Positions 29,180 through 39,721 of a stretch of DNA of 64,000 nt are shown piece by piece. The stretch's first letter is position 1; each line of letters starts with the position of its first letter. Origin of the DNA: Henricia sp. BOLD:AAB3569 (lineage: Eukaryota; Echinodermata; Asteroidea; Spinulosida; Echinasteridae); NCBI GenBank assembly GCA_037783545.1, contig JBBELK010000305.1, positions 310,001-374,000 of the forward strand. Reading direction: 5' to 3'. Under the pieces are notes generated by a model. That model was given only the letters and a program-made list of their open reading frames with translations. It had not been told where the DNA came from and did no database searches. Made by a program: the position numbers and the translations under genes.

Positions 29180-30517
29180 AGATGTTATGCCGTGGAGAGA
29201 GGAATTTACCAAAATTACACATTCAACCATTAAATACATCTAATTATGCCAGGAAAATTGTTCAGAAAAAAATTAGACTGTGCGAATGTTTTTTTACAAC
29301 AGCAGTTTTTGGCCCACTTTTCAGCCCAAACTCGAAGCAAAATCTGAACAACAGCCGTCGGGCCTAAAAGTTTGACATTGGAAAATCAACGGATTCGTGA
29401 CGTCATTTTACGGACGCGTCCGGCCGTCGGCTGTTTCTTGTTATTCCACAACTAGGCGTTTTGGAACAACATGTTGACAATTGACTCCAGTGTTGACGTT
29501 TTTTTTTCTTCCGATGGAGATAGCGATGTTTGTTGTTGCTCATCGCATTCATTTTATGACGACAGCGATGAAAAATCATCCAGTGAATTTCCTACGGTTG
29601 AACCGTATCAGTTTGAGCCAGAAATAACCATGTTAACCAAGGAAGAAATCCGAGAACAACGCGAGTCCGGTGTTCGAATCGACGACCGAAATCGACAACA
29701 GGAAACTGGAACGGTACTGCCTCGGCTTTCTCTTTCTTTCTCAACTTTTTCTCAACCCTTTTTCGTCAATAATAATGATTTAGTCCTTAGACGTTTTCAT
29801 GGTAAATGTACCATGTTTGTTTGAGCCGATTGCCTAAATTTTTAGACCATGTAAATGTGGAATTTATATTCATCGTAAAACTTACCATGAACGTACGTTG
29901 TTGAGACGAAAACCAAACACTAAAATATCCGTTTGATGGAAAAACTTAGACCTGTTCTTTCCTCTTCATTTGATACTTGTGTATGTTAAATTTAATCCCA
30001 ACACTAGAACATTTATCCAGCAGTGTTTTGGGGGCGTCTTGTGATGTGACTGTGTCAATAATGCAATGTAACAAGTTTACGAGAATGTTCAGCGCGCACT
30101 CGCTGAAACCATACCGGCTGGCGGGCCGTTCGTTCGGCGTGTACTTCACAAAGCACTTGATCACGCACGCACGCGGGCGAGCATACCAACCATAGCGGTG
30201 GGATCAAGACCAAACACAGGTTTCTTCTTACACAATGTGTGCTACACCAGACTATTGTATTGGCGCGAGCCTTTCTTGGCTAAAAACATCTCCGTAAAAT
30301 GACATCACGAATTTGGCCAAATCTGTTTGCTGCCCGCAGCGGCGGGATTTCGACAGTTTCCAGAAAAGAGGAAAATCATGGGTTGGAATTAAGCCTACAT
30401 TTTCACTTTTTTTATTAATATAAAATGTAAAACGAGATAAGAAATCGATAATTAATATATCAAAGAATAGAAACATGCAAAAATAATTATAATTCCTCTC
30501 TCCACGGCATAACACCT
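29180..30517 (+). mobile_element. 1.34-kb DNA transposon with TTAA flanks and a short coding remnant
   Basis: TTAA (29176-29179) precedes AGATGTTATGCCGTGGAGAG, and the right end is its complement (CTCTCCACGGCATAACACCT) followed by TTAA (30518-30521). The repeats are about 27 bp with one mismatch seen. TTAA duplications occur in piggyBac and Kolobok elements. It contains the ORF at 29471-29824. It is probably a degraded or internally deleted copy. Confidence 0.85.
29471..29824 (+). CDS. Small acidic ORF inside the TTAA transposon (VEPYQFEP motif)
   Basis: The 117-residue frame begins MLTIDSSVDVFFSSDGDSD, is rich in Ser/Asp/Cys, and contains VEPYQFEPE and a charged TKEEIREQRESG. The PYxFEP motif after an acidic stretch is, from memory, a feature of P2X7-intracellular-domain-like proteins common in invertebrate genomes and often linked to transposons. 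The Cys-rich domain expected afterwards is not visible, and after residue 80 the frame becomes non-conserved. It is likely the first exon or remnant of a transposon-encoded protein, not a host gene. Confidence 0.4.
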   Translation: MLTIDSSVDVFFSSDGDSDVCCCSSHSFYDDSDEKSSSEFPTVEPYQFEPEITMLTKEEIREQRESGVRIDDRNRQQETGTVLPRLSLSFSTFSQPFFVNNNDLVLRRFHGKCTMFV

Positions 30518-31009
30518 TTAAGTTTATGCAGTAATTTTATAATTTATTTATCTCAGAAATGCAATATTTGCGACAGAATTTGATGATCTGTTGATTTCCA
30601 GGAGGTAATTTCATTCAAATCTTTGTTCAATGTATACGAACAAAATACCGTGATTTTAACTCAAAATATTTTTTTTTTTCCCAGGTGCCATGCGCCAAGC
30701 ATGCCAAGAGGCTCACCGTGAGAGTACCTCCGCCCTCTGATTCTAGGAGTATCCGCACAGTCAGGTTTGATATGAAGCAACTGGAAGGATCTATCGATGT
30801 TATGCAATGTAAACTTTGAGCAATAAATAAAATTACAAATCGAACTACGGTAGTGCTCCGTAAACAAAGAAAACGTTTTGGGATGGAGTAATGTTTCTTT
30901 TACAATAATAAATTCATAAGATGACCACAGGGGACTAGACAGCATGTGCCAGACTGAAGGCAGCCTCAATCACAACGCCTAAATGGGAGGCTTTTGAATA
31001 CATTCATTA

Positions 31010-31230
31010 CAGGGTGGAAAGAAAATGTTTAATGCAATGGTAATAAACACCACACTATATAGTTCTATTCATTATGTGTCTTTCTGTAAAAAAATTTTTA
31101 ATCATAATAACAACTGAAGGTGATTTTTAATAAAATAGTAGAATACCCAAAAATGTGTGCGCGCACACATGGATTTTAAAGGTTTTCTGAAGCATTTATA
31201 TGCATCTATTTAGCCAAACTATTCAACTTC
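31010..31230. repeat. Dispersed AT-rich repeat (family F), with adjoining (TTTCAA)n
   Basis: It shares the GGTAATAAACACCACA and GATTTTTAATAAAA-type blocks with the copies near 27720 and 41340. It is followed at 31222-31274 by a hexanucleotide run of TTTCAA/TTCAAT units. Confidence 0.5.
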
Positions 31231-31274
31231 AATTCAATTTCAATTTCAATTCGATTTCAATTTCAATTTCAATT
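31222..31274 (+). repeat. Hexanucleotide microsatellite (TTTCAA)n
   Basis: About eight imperfect units of TTTCAA or TTCAA occur in succession. Confidence 0.85.
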
Positions 31275-31949
31275 GTTTGTCCACAAAGGAAATTCTTGAT
31301 ATTTACATGGTTTCAACATTGATAGATACATTACATAAAAACAATTATGTAAACAATTATGATTATGTTAATCAGTTTACCTGCCTTCATTTAATATCCT
31401 TATTGCATATTAATGAACAAAAGACTCCAGAAACCTACTTGTTCTGCATCGCATGGATCGCAGCCTGTTTCCTGACCTCATTAATTGTTAATACATACAT
31501 ATAGTTTTCGTGAAGAGGGTGAAGCACATTGGCTATACATGTATATAAGATCAATTTTATTACACTCTGCACAGTACGAACGCATTGAATTCGGTTCTGC
31601 AGAAAGTCCGTTATCCAAAGTAGAGATGGTCTCACATCAAGCTTACCAATCAATGAGTCGGTGAGCCTGGGTGAGGCTGCACCGTGTTGGAGGCAGAAGA
31701 GAAGTAAATAATACTCACTCTAATATCTATAGAGTGAGTGCACGAGATAAAGCACAGCATCTTGGACTGACTTACTTGGTTGACGCATATTGATGCGGAT
31801 CTACCAAGTGTCTAATTTGTCATAGGCCTAGAAGCTCTTGCAATATACAATCCGCTCACTGGCAAGGCATTTCATCACGATCGATGTCGGTTAGTTTGCC
31901 AACATTCTTCTTTAGATGGTATGCGCTTATGGAATCATTATACAAATGA

Positions 31950-32404
31950 TAAACTCCTCAAAAAAGGTTCGGAAAATCAAGTTTGACTGACGATTTATCT
32001 CTTGTTACTAAATCATTTCCCTTGAATTTGGTATCATTGGAAAGCCCTGTTATTCTTCTTGTGATGTGTCATTTGTTATGATTAATCAATTGGGGGATGT
32101 GCAGTATAGCGGAATACAGGATAGGGTGGAAAGTGAAATGTCACAAAATTCACTGCTATTGTCATGCAGTGCATTCCCTTTTGCTTGGAGGATGGGAATG
32201 TGTCAATGCACTTTTTGACAATAGCAATGCATTTTGTGACATTTCACTTTACAGCAGTGCTGCACATCCCCCAATTGCTTAATCATAACAAATGACACAT
32301 CATCGTAAAGAGGAATAACATGGCTTTCCAATGATATCACATTCAAGGAAATTTATTTTGCAACAAGAGAGAAATCGTCAGTCAAACTTGACTTTCCGAA
32401 CTTT
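31950..32404. repeat. Near-perfect palindrome, copy 2
   Basis: It matches the palindrome at 7315-7800 (AAACTCCTCAAAAAAGGTTC at the left, GACTTTCCGAACTTTT at the right). It is slightly shorter, with the distal right end altered. It lies between the PBRM1 and GNL3 start codons. Confidence 0.85.
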
Positions 32405-32999
32405 TAAATAGAAAAATTGTCTTGATGTAACGGCGCGGCTCATAACTTATATCACTATACGAGTGTTATTATTACCAAAGTCATGATTCCTTTTAACGGT
32501 TCACCAAATTTTGAATTGTAAATTTCATTTAAAGGCCCAATATAATACTGCAAAAATTCCGAAGTTGGCTGGTAAGATTAATGGCACTTTTTGCAATTGA
32601 AAATGTATGCCCTTTCCGCCAATTCCGCAGTTCCGCCGCGCAACCGGTAACCACCCTGTAATCTATGTATTTTAAAGAAGGGCACAAAGTAAAAGTGAGG
32701 CTAGCACTCGAGCGGGTTACTTTATACGGAATAGTACCGTGTACTGGTGAACACGTGTACTGTGAAGCGAACGTCGTCCCGTCTTATGCACGTTTAGTCA
32801 AGGTTTTTTGGGGAGGAAATCTTCTTCTTTCTTGCACCTCTTATTTGTTTGAATAAAACATGGTTAGAAAAGGAAGACCACGTAAGTTAATCATGACTCA
32901 CCATGTCATTCTCACTGTCATGACTGTTGACTGACATATGCCATGCCGATATCGCGATGGACATGATGAAGGATAGCCGACTGTAGTCGAGCCAGGTCA

Positions 33000-34190
33000 A
33001 CTCGACCGTTTGCCAACTCGACTTGAACCAACTCAACCCAAACCAACTCGAACGTTGTACCAACTCGACTGGTGCACCAACTCGACTGGTGTACCAAGTC
33101 GACCGTTGAGCGTTAAATCAGAGAAGTCAACTCGACCCTTGTACCAACTCGACCGGCGTTGTACATGTTGTACCAACTCAACTGTTGGAATTTTTTTAGT
33201 TTATGCCACAACTCGAATTTAAGAAAAATCATTATTGGAATCGATGGCTTGGACGATTTTAGAATACCTTTTCCGTCGGCATTTCCGTCGCAAATGTCGC
33301 GTTTCCATGAAAATTCTGTGTTTTTGTCACGCCCGCCTCCATACAAAAGTGTGTGAAACTGCTGCCGGCCGAGCAGTGCCAGTGTGTGAAGCGCGCGAAG
33401 AAATAGGGCGTGCGAGTGATGATCCGTTTGGTTTCTGGCCGGCCGCTTTGCGTGCAATCATGTGCAATATTCTTTCCGTGATTTTTCTCTAAAACTAAGC
33501 CTTTGCGACGGATACTTTTAGAAGGCTAAAAGTGTTTATTTGACGTTTATATTGGGACGTTATCATTTTTTATATAACACTTTTAGCCCTTTAACATTTT
33601 AACCCCATTCGCCATGTGGAACATTCCTCCACACCCTTAATGGTCCAAAAACCTGTGTTAAAAATCTTACCGTACATTCCAAATCAGACATTTAAAAGCA
33701 CACCATGGAGGTCCTTGTAATCTCCAAGAGTTTTGCACCCTTGTCGTTCTTTTTCCATGATGACTCGAACATCAGAAAAGGATAAAAGGGAGCAAAATTT
33801 GGAGTAAAATCGACAAATCTCAAACAGTTTGGTACCACGGACTTCGTCTAGACCACGTCAAAAGGAAAGTACATGTAGTCCCACCAACGCGGATGGATTT
33901 TGTTTACACTCTCTTAAGCCTAGACTGGTCCCCTGTCTATGTGCGCTACGCTGCTCTCGCTCATATACGACGCGTGGGGAAGTAAATATGTGGACAATAA
34001 AAAGTGTCCCAATATAAACGTCAAATAAACACTTTTAGCCTTCTAAAAGTATGCAACGGAAATGCATGTAAGTATTCCTTTTCTAAAATCGTCCAAGCTA
34101 TCGATTCCAATAATTATTTTCCTTAAATTCGAGTTGTGGCATAAACTAAAAAAATACCCAACCATTGTCCCAACTCGACCGTTGTGCTTT
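33000..34190. mobile_element. Foldback element with CAACTCGACCGTTGTAC tandem repeats in one arm
   Basis: The left arm (33175-33300) and right arm (34055-34175) are inverted copies (GTTTATGCCACAACTCGAAT / ATTCGAGTTGTGGCATAAAC). A second inner pair, AAAAGTGTTTATTTGACG (33528) with CGTCAAATAAACACTTTT (34018), joins them. The left end carries about ten degenerate copies of CAACTCGAC(C/T)GTTGTAC; the right end has one. No transposase. Confidence 0.75.
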
Positions 34191-34539
34191 CATCAACGGG
34201 AAAAATCAACAAATTTTCCAAAAAGTTCCAGGGTGACCATCTCAGATTTTGCTAAAAATTTGACCAAATAGGATACATTAATGCGCCTGTCAATGTAATC
34301 CCGGCCCTGGGGGACCCGGGACTTTGGGGAAAGTAGCGGGGACATAGCCGGGGATGTCCAGAAAAACGTGCCCCGCTAGCCGGAACAATAGCGGGGACTT
34401 GGACCGGGTTGTACAATTTGTTGCCCCACTATACCGGGACAATAGCGGGGACAAAGCCGGGGACGTTGCGGGAGTATCACGCTGGGCCACTTGGACATCC
34501 CCGGCCCAGTCCCCGCTAGTCCCAGGGGTTGTCGGACGC

Positions 34540-35150
34540 TTCGCCCCATTTCCACTTCGCCCCATGTCAGTTCGCCCCATGCCACTTCGCCCCATGCCAC
34601 TTCGCCCCATGCCACTTCGCCCCATTGCCACTTCGCCCCATTTCCACTTTGCCCCATTTCCACTTTGCCCCATTTCCACTTTGCCCCATTTCCACTTTGC
34701 CCCATTTCCACTTTGCCCCATTTCCACTTTGCCCCATTTCCACTTTGCCCCATTGCCACTTTGCCCCATTGCCACTTTGCCCCATTGCCACTTTGCCCCA
34801 TTTCCACTTTGCCCCATTTCCACTTTGCCCCATTTCCACTTTGCCCCATTTCCACTTTGCCCCATTTCCACTTTGCCCCATTTCCACTTTGCCCCATTTC
34901 CACTTTGCCCCATTTCCACTTTGCCCCATTTCCACTTTGCCCCATTTCCACTTTGCCCCATTTCCACTTTGCCCCATTTCCACTTTGCCCCATTTCCACT
35001 TTGCCCCATTTCCACTTTGCCCCATTTCCACTTTGCCCCATTTCCACTTCGCCCCATTTCCACTTCGCCCCATTTCCACTTCGCCCCATTTCCACTACGC
35101 CCCATTGCCACATCGCCCCATTACCACTTCGCCCCATCGCCCCACCTATA
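34540..35150 (+). repeat. 16-bp minisatellite, about 37 units
   Basis: The unit is CCCCATTTCCACTTTG. The edge units have CG in place of TG, and a block at 34745-34800 has CATTGCC in place of CATTTCC. The unit has no stop in any frame and 16 mod 3 is 1, so every frame on both strands stays open and cycles through a 16-residue pattern. The long overlapping ORFs here are therefore artefacts. Confidence 0.97.
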
Positions 35151-35586
35151 CTATTTAGCCGGCAGTCAGTTAAAAAAAAAAGGGAAAAGAGTCTAATAAC
35201 TAACCGTTCGTGGATTTTTTCGTTGAGGTCTCATTTGAAAGTGAGGTCTCATTTGTTAATAGCGTCCACTTTTTGAATGATTCAGTCGGGGCAAGTTCTC
35301 ACAGCTTTTAGCAAACTGTTTTCCTTTATAGTCTATATAGCGAAATATGAATTTCGCAGTGAGAACATTTCAACTGGCGAGGATGGTATTTTGATTTCCT
35401 GTATTTTTTCCTGAATGACTTTTTAACAACACTATACATGTACAGGGCATTTTGAAAACGGGCAAAAAAATTGGATTAAAATTGGATTTTAGATTGTTAT
35501 TTTTCGATTACTTGCAAACTAAACACAGAAAAACAAACAAAGTAAACTTTGCCTTTTTTTTTGTTTACTGACTGCCGGCTAAATAG
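35151..35586. mobile_element. 436-bp nested element with TTTAGCCGGCAGTCAGT ends
   Basis: CTATTTAGCCGGCAGTCAGT at the left pairs with ACTGACTGCCGGCTAAATAG at the right. A-rich and T-rich runs lie just inside each end. It is inserted at the end of the minisatellite and abuts the mariner-like element. No clear target duplication. Confidence 0.7.
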
Positions 35587-35596
35587 AATACATGTA

Positions 35597-37745
35597 CCGT
35601 AATTTTCGGAATATAAGCCGCGGCTTATACGTTGATTTTGCCCCCAAAAAAGTTCCCGGCGGCTTATAAACCGGGCGGCTTATACACCGAGCTCTAAAGA
35701 TAAAAATCATGATATGCTCATATACATTATGTAATGTAGTTCCTGAAATAATTCTATCAATCTTTTATGGGAATTTTTTATTGTCAAAAAACGATGTTGA
35801 AGGCCGTCGCACGCGCAAGAAAAGGTGTGCAATTTTTCCAGGTGCAGATAAGTGTACCGATCTTCGTTGGTGACCCATACATCGATGTGACACTGCACAA
35901 GCGCAGGCAACCAGTTCGCCATCGGACCATGCCATCGGTCGTGAGTACTCGTCCAACGCCAAACAAATCGTTTGGTGCGTCTGTTCCTTCCGTGTTTTCT
36001 TCAATTCTTTACTTTTAGTTGGCGTTGTTTTAAAATCCAAAGATATGTGTTTGTCATTGTCTGTGGAAATGTGTGTTTTAGATGGAAAATCATTACAAGT
36101 AATTTTAATTAACGATGTTTTTCCAACGATGTACAGTCACTTTGCCCAACTTGAGCCCCTTCGCCCAAAAGCCATTTCGCCCAAGCGGCATACGTGTACG
36201 TACGTCCGCAGGCTAGGCAGGCAAACGGTCCCCTATTTTAATATTATCGGTATCTCGCGCGCGGTGACGAGGTCAAAGGTAAAGTTCATTGACCGCCATT
36301 GATACAATGGGGGTGAATGAACTATAGCGGCGTCGTGCACAAAAATATGGGGCGGACGCAAATGCGAGAAATCATCGGGAATACCGGTATACCAAGCAAA
36401 AGACGATAGACTGATCTATGTAGCATTCTTTTTCCGCTGAATTACAAATATTAATACATGTATCAATCACAATCCCCATGAAGCTCCTTTATGTCAGTTG
36501 CAATCTTCTTTTCAAGTAATTTTGAATGATGTATAGTGAATTAACATAGAATGATCTATTGAGATAACCGAATTCGGAAAAAAAGAAGGCATACTACGCT
36601 ATGATAGCGTTTGCCCCGCTTAAGACGCCCATTGATGACCATTGGCTTTAGGTTTTTTGCCGCTGGCCTTGCAGGCAAGAACCACCGTGAAGCTGGTTTT
36701 CTTTTTGCAAAAATGGAGAGGCCCCATGAACCGTCCAATTATTGTTGCAGCTTCGGTCTAAACCCCCGTCCATCTGGTCTAGTACAATGTCTAATTCTTT
36801 GTCACTGTCCTTTGCGTTTTTAGTTTAATCGTGATGAACCCAAACGCATGACAAATGCAATGTAGTGGCAGTACAATACGGAAGCAATCAAACATAAAAC
36901 GTTTGGCATATTTTATTTTGGCCGGTGAGATCAAAATCGCCAAGTCACCATGTGCATTGAAAATAGCCAATCGCGGTGCGCGTAATGGAGAGACTCGGCC
37001 GGCTATTATCGTACATGCATAGCATATGCATCGGGACCGGGCGAAAGCAGTGTACAATTTGTACACGTGGGCTGCGTTCCACTCATGCGAACGTTGCAAA
37101 CGTTTAACAATGTGCGTGTATTTGGAACGAAGCCCTGCTTTCACTTACCGTGTTTGTGCATGGCCTACCGGCCTGGTGCATGCACTGCCGTGCGGCCGCC
37201 TTCGGAGAATCCAGCGAATATCTTGATGGCTTGCGGCCTTCGTCATCGTTGTCTTCTACTCTCCTTTATTTTTTGGAGATTTCTTATTATGCACATTCCA
37301 AGGCATTTTAAAAATATGTCAAGTTACATGTACCTTATCTATTTACAAAACAAACTGAAACAAGATTAGCCTACTTTGAGTTTGAGTGCATTGCACCTTG
37401 CTATAACTTATTATAAACATGTAACGCCTTTTCCGATAAAGCCACTTCTTGATTTCAATAAAGTTTTCTCTTGAGTGTGCTGTCATCAAAACAGCCTGGA
37501 CCACAAAGCTCTCTTTGAGGCGACATGCCGCGCCGACAGAGAGTGTGACTACTGCAGTGCGTGGTCGCGCGCACATGGCCCGCTGTGAGGCACTTACGGT
37601 GGCAGTTCTTTGTGATCGATCTGTGGCCGACAAAATGGTGCGGCTAATAAGCCGGGCGGCTTATACGCCGACGGTGAATCTTGTTTCTGGAATTTTTGGG
37701 CGTCGCGGCTTATACCCCGGGCGGCTTATATTCCGAAAATTACGG
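35597..37745. mobile_element. 2.15-kb TA-flanked element with GGCTTATA-rich ends (mariner/pogo-like)
   Basis: CCGTAATTTTCGGAATATAA at the left pairs with TTATATTCCGAAAATTACGG at the right, with TA on both sides (35595-35596 and 37746-37747). Several GCGGCTTATA units follow at each end. No long transposase ORF is evident. The interior includes CpG-rich stretches (37020-37240 and 37500-37640). Confidence 0.8.
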
Positions 37746-37824
37746 TAGGTGGGGCGAAGTGGCGATGGGGCGAAGTGGAAATGGGGCAAAGTGACTGTAA
37801 AGCATCCCAGGGCCGGGATTACAA

Positions 37825-38297
37825 TGTATAGTTCCGACCTGTCAATCAACCGAACCCGCCGACCAATCACAACAGAGCTAGCAGATATTACCGACATAGG
37901 TCAAAGTGCACTGTCTCACAACAACATGATCACGCGATATGTTCTGCCCCATACAATTTGTACAGTGTTGTATGCGATGATCCGGGTGAATTTTTTGTTT
38001 CAAGGCCGGTCGTTTCGTTGTTCAAAGGTACGAAAGCACGTACATGTATGTCATGATACCGGGTATGACATCCCTGTATTACTGGCCCTTTGCTCAGTGT
38101 GTTCTAAGATAACTGTCGACCCTGAAACATGAATGCCTTTGGGTTTTCTCCAATGAATCTGTGCTTTCCGTTGAAAGTCCCATTGCTTTGTGTGTTGCGT
38201 GTCGCCATTTTGACGATAGCGTGTGAGCCATACGGTAGCAACAATATCCACGGTGGCGGGGCTAACTACATGTAGGCAAACTCGGAACTATGCATTG
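37825..38297. mobile_element. Inverted-repeat element, family D copy 2
   Basis: It starts TATAGTTCCGACCTGTCAAT and ends ACTCGGAACTATGCAT. It is directly abutted to the end of the composite element at 37830. Copies lie at 60692-61124 (same orientation) and 15678-16089 (reverse). Confidence 0.85.
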
Positions 38298-38699
38298 ACA
38301 AGTGCATAAAGGGTGTAATAAAAAAGTCAAAAACCCCAAAGTTACTGTGAAAAATTTGGGTTATGCTAATTAGCATTTTCTCGCGTAAATAATGGGAAAG
38401 AATTGGGAAGTTGATCACAAAATCTAAAATTTTTCCCACTCGAAATGTTAGTTTTTTTCATCAAATCTGCACATTCCAATGCTACTTCCAAATACTGAAA
38501 GCCACCCAGATCAAACTGCATGGCTTTCAAGAACAGCATTTTTCCCCCCATCAAAACCGTTGCTTAAATGGAATCTTTAGTTTACTCATTTTACAGGAAA
38601 TTGCTAAAATTTTTGGTAAAATCTGAATATCCACACGTTCTACATACCTCCCTGGCTGAAATTGTCTGAAAAGTGGCGTACACTGGTCCGTAAAACCCG

Positions 38700-38930
38700 A
38701 ATCTTTCAGGAGCAATCATACCGCGTGTCTTCTAAATTTTTTCCCAATAACAAGATGGCGGATGTAGACTCGGCGCAGTCGATCTTTCGGCCACCAGCAC
38801 GTACTAGCACGGTACAGACAAGGGGTGCGCTGTTCACATTTATTCGCTCTTGCCTGTGGGCATGTACCGTACCGCCGGCCGGCGCTCCGCTAGCGAATCC
38901 ACAGTCACTGACGCGAGTACATGTATACGT
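38700..38930. promoter_or_regulatory. Candidate (possibly bidirectional) promoter with YY1-like motif
   Basis: AAGATGGCGGA at 38752-38762 matches the YY1 core often found at transcription starts of housekeeping genes. It lies in a locally CpG-rich stretch with CCGGCCGG around 38876, and in the least repeat-like part of the interval between the two start codons. No TATA box is evident. The role is inferred from motif and position only. The open frame starting at this ATG (MADVDSAQS) does not resemble either gene's N-terminus. Confidence 0.35.
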
Positions 38931-39297
38931 TAAAAATGTGATATATTTCCTCATGGCTTGCATTTCTGAATTGTTTATATATTTTTGTAAATTGATAGTT
39001 AGTTAGAAAACCTACAAGCTGTTTAATTATCGACCAATTACTCTCAAAATGATTGTCCATGTATGACAATTGCGTTGTTTACACGGTTGCCAATGTCTCA
39101 ACTACGAATGAAGTATGATTTTTTTCTTTAGCAATTCCGTTAGATGACGAAAAATATTGCCACCCAACTCCCCTTCCCTCCCTCCCAATTAAACAAATTG
39201 TAAAACAAAAATCAGAAAGGACTCGATGAGAACCACAGAACCTCTGGAAATTATACAATTCCATGCCTATTGACCCCTTTTGAACACGTGCGAATAT

Positions 39298-39500
39298 GCC
39301 ATTTTGGGAGTCAAATAATGCTGAGTCATTGTGGAAGCGATGTGCGTGCGCGTTGTGTGTCTCTCTGGTGGGCGCAACGCGGTTTAGTTCACCAATGGGA
39401 GCCTCAGCATAGCACGTTACGCGCGCTATGGACACACACAACGCGCACGCACATTGCTTCCACAACGACGCGGCATTGTTTTACTCCCAAAATGACGTCA
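39298..39500. repeat. Hairpin element upstream of GNL3 exon 1, carrying a CCAAT box and a CRE
   Basis: The arms are imperfect inverted repeats: GTGGAAGCGATGTGCGTGCG near 39331 pairs with CGCACGCACATTGCTTCCAC near 39443, and ATTTTGGGAGT (39301) pairs with ACTCCCAAAAT (39483). The loop contains CACCAATGGG (CCAAT box), and TGACGTCA (CRE consensus) lies at the right edge near 39493. It is probably a MITE. It lies 170 bp before the GNL3 ATG and so may be part of that promoter. Confidence 0.5.
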
Positions 39501-39670
39501 TTGGCACGAGCTCAATAGCTTTTGAGTAAGGATGCCGCCAACTTTTTTAAGCACCTTGATGGGACTATATACATGTACATGTTTTTGCATGAGACTGGGC
39601 GTTTGATAATGTTTCATGTATGTATGCTGTACATTGATTGGTAATTTGTTTTTGTTTGGATTCAGGTAAG

Positions 39671-39721
39671 ATGAAGAGCAAGCGTTTGCTTGCTAAGACT
39701 AAATACAGAGTGGAGAAAAGG
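39671..39721 (+). CDS. GNL3: GNL3 coding exon 1
   Basis: This exon encodes [17 protein letters not shown], the basic start of nucleostemin (human starts MKRPKLKKASKR). The ATG is preceded by TTTGGATTCAG|GTAAG, which looks like a 3' splice site, so part of the 5' UTR probably lies in an upstream exon. Donor AGG|GTGAGT, phase 0. A SINE tail begins 71 bp downstream. Confidence 0.85.

Larger units (their letters stand above)
34284..37830. mobile_element. Composite inverted-repeat element containing minisatellite and nested elements
   Basis: CAATGTAATCCCGGCCCTGG at the left (34292) recurs inverted at the right end (CCAGGGCCGGGATTACAAT, 37809). Next to each end stands GCCCCATTTCCACTTCG-type sequence: hundreds of bases at the left, three units at the right. 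The junctions CGCCCCACCTA (35139) and TAGGTGGGGCG (37746) are also inverted. Nested inside are a 436-bp element (35151-35586) and a mariner-like element (35597-37745). Confidence 0.65.
28967..39670. other. Region between the divergent PBRM1 and GNL3 start codons
   Basis: This 10.7-kb region must contain the transcription starts of both genes. It is largely made of transposons: a TTAA element (29180-30517), a long palindrome (31950-32404), a foldback (33000-34190), a minisatellite and nested composite (34284-37830), and an inverted-repeat element (37825-38297). The least repeat-like part is 38640-39290. Stretches 30518-31200, 31280-31945 and 32410-32995 show no exon or repeat structure I can support, beyond short AT-rich fragments of dispersed repeats. 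Confidence 0.7.

Noticed and set aside
29946-30195. Plus/minus 72-codon ORFs as the second exon of the transposon protein
   Set aside because: I could not find the Cys-rich motif expected after PYxFEP, nor splice sites that would join in frame.
34290-35276. Six long overlapping open frames on both strands, up to 280 codons
   Set aside because: They are the six readings of a 16-bp stop-free minisatellite. Frames on both strands cannot all be genes, and the amino-acid pattern is simply the 48-base period.
38662-39006. ORF containing MADVDSAQS at the YY1-like site, as a possible GNL3 or PBRM1 N-terminus
   Set aside because: The start does not match either family. MKSKRLL (GNL3) and MTKRRRS (PBRM1) are the conserved-looking starts. 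ATG in AAGATGGCGG is part of the YY1 motif.
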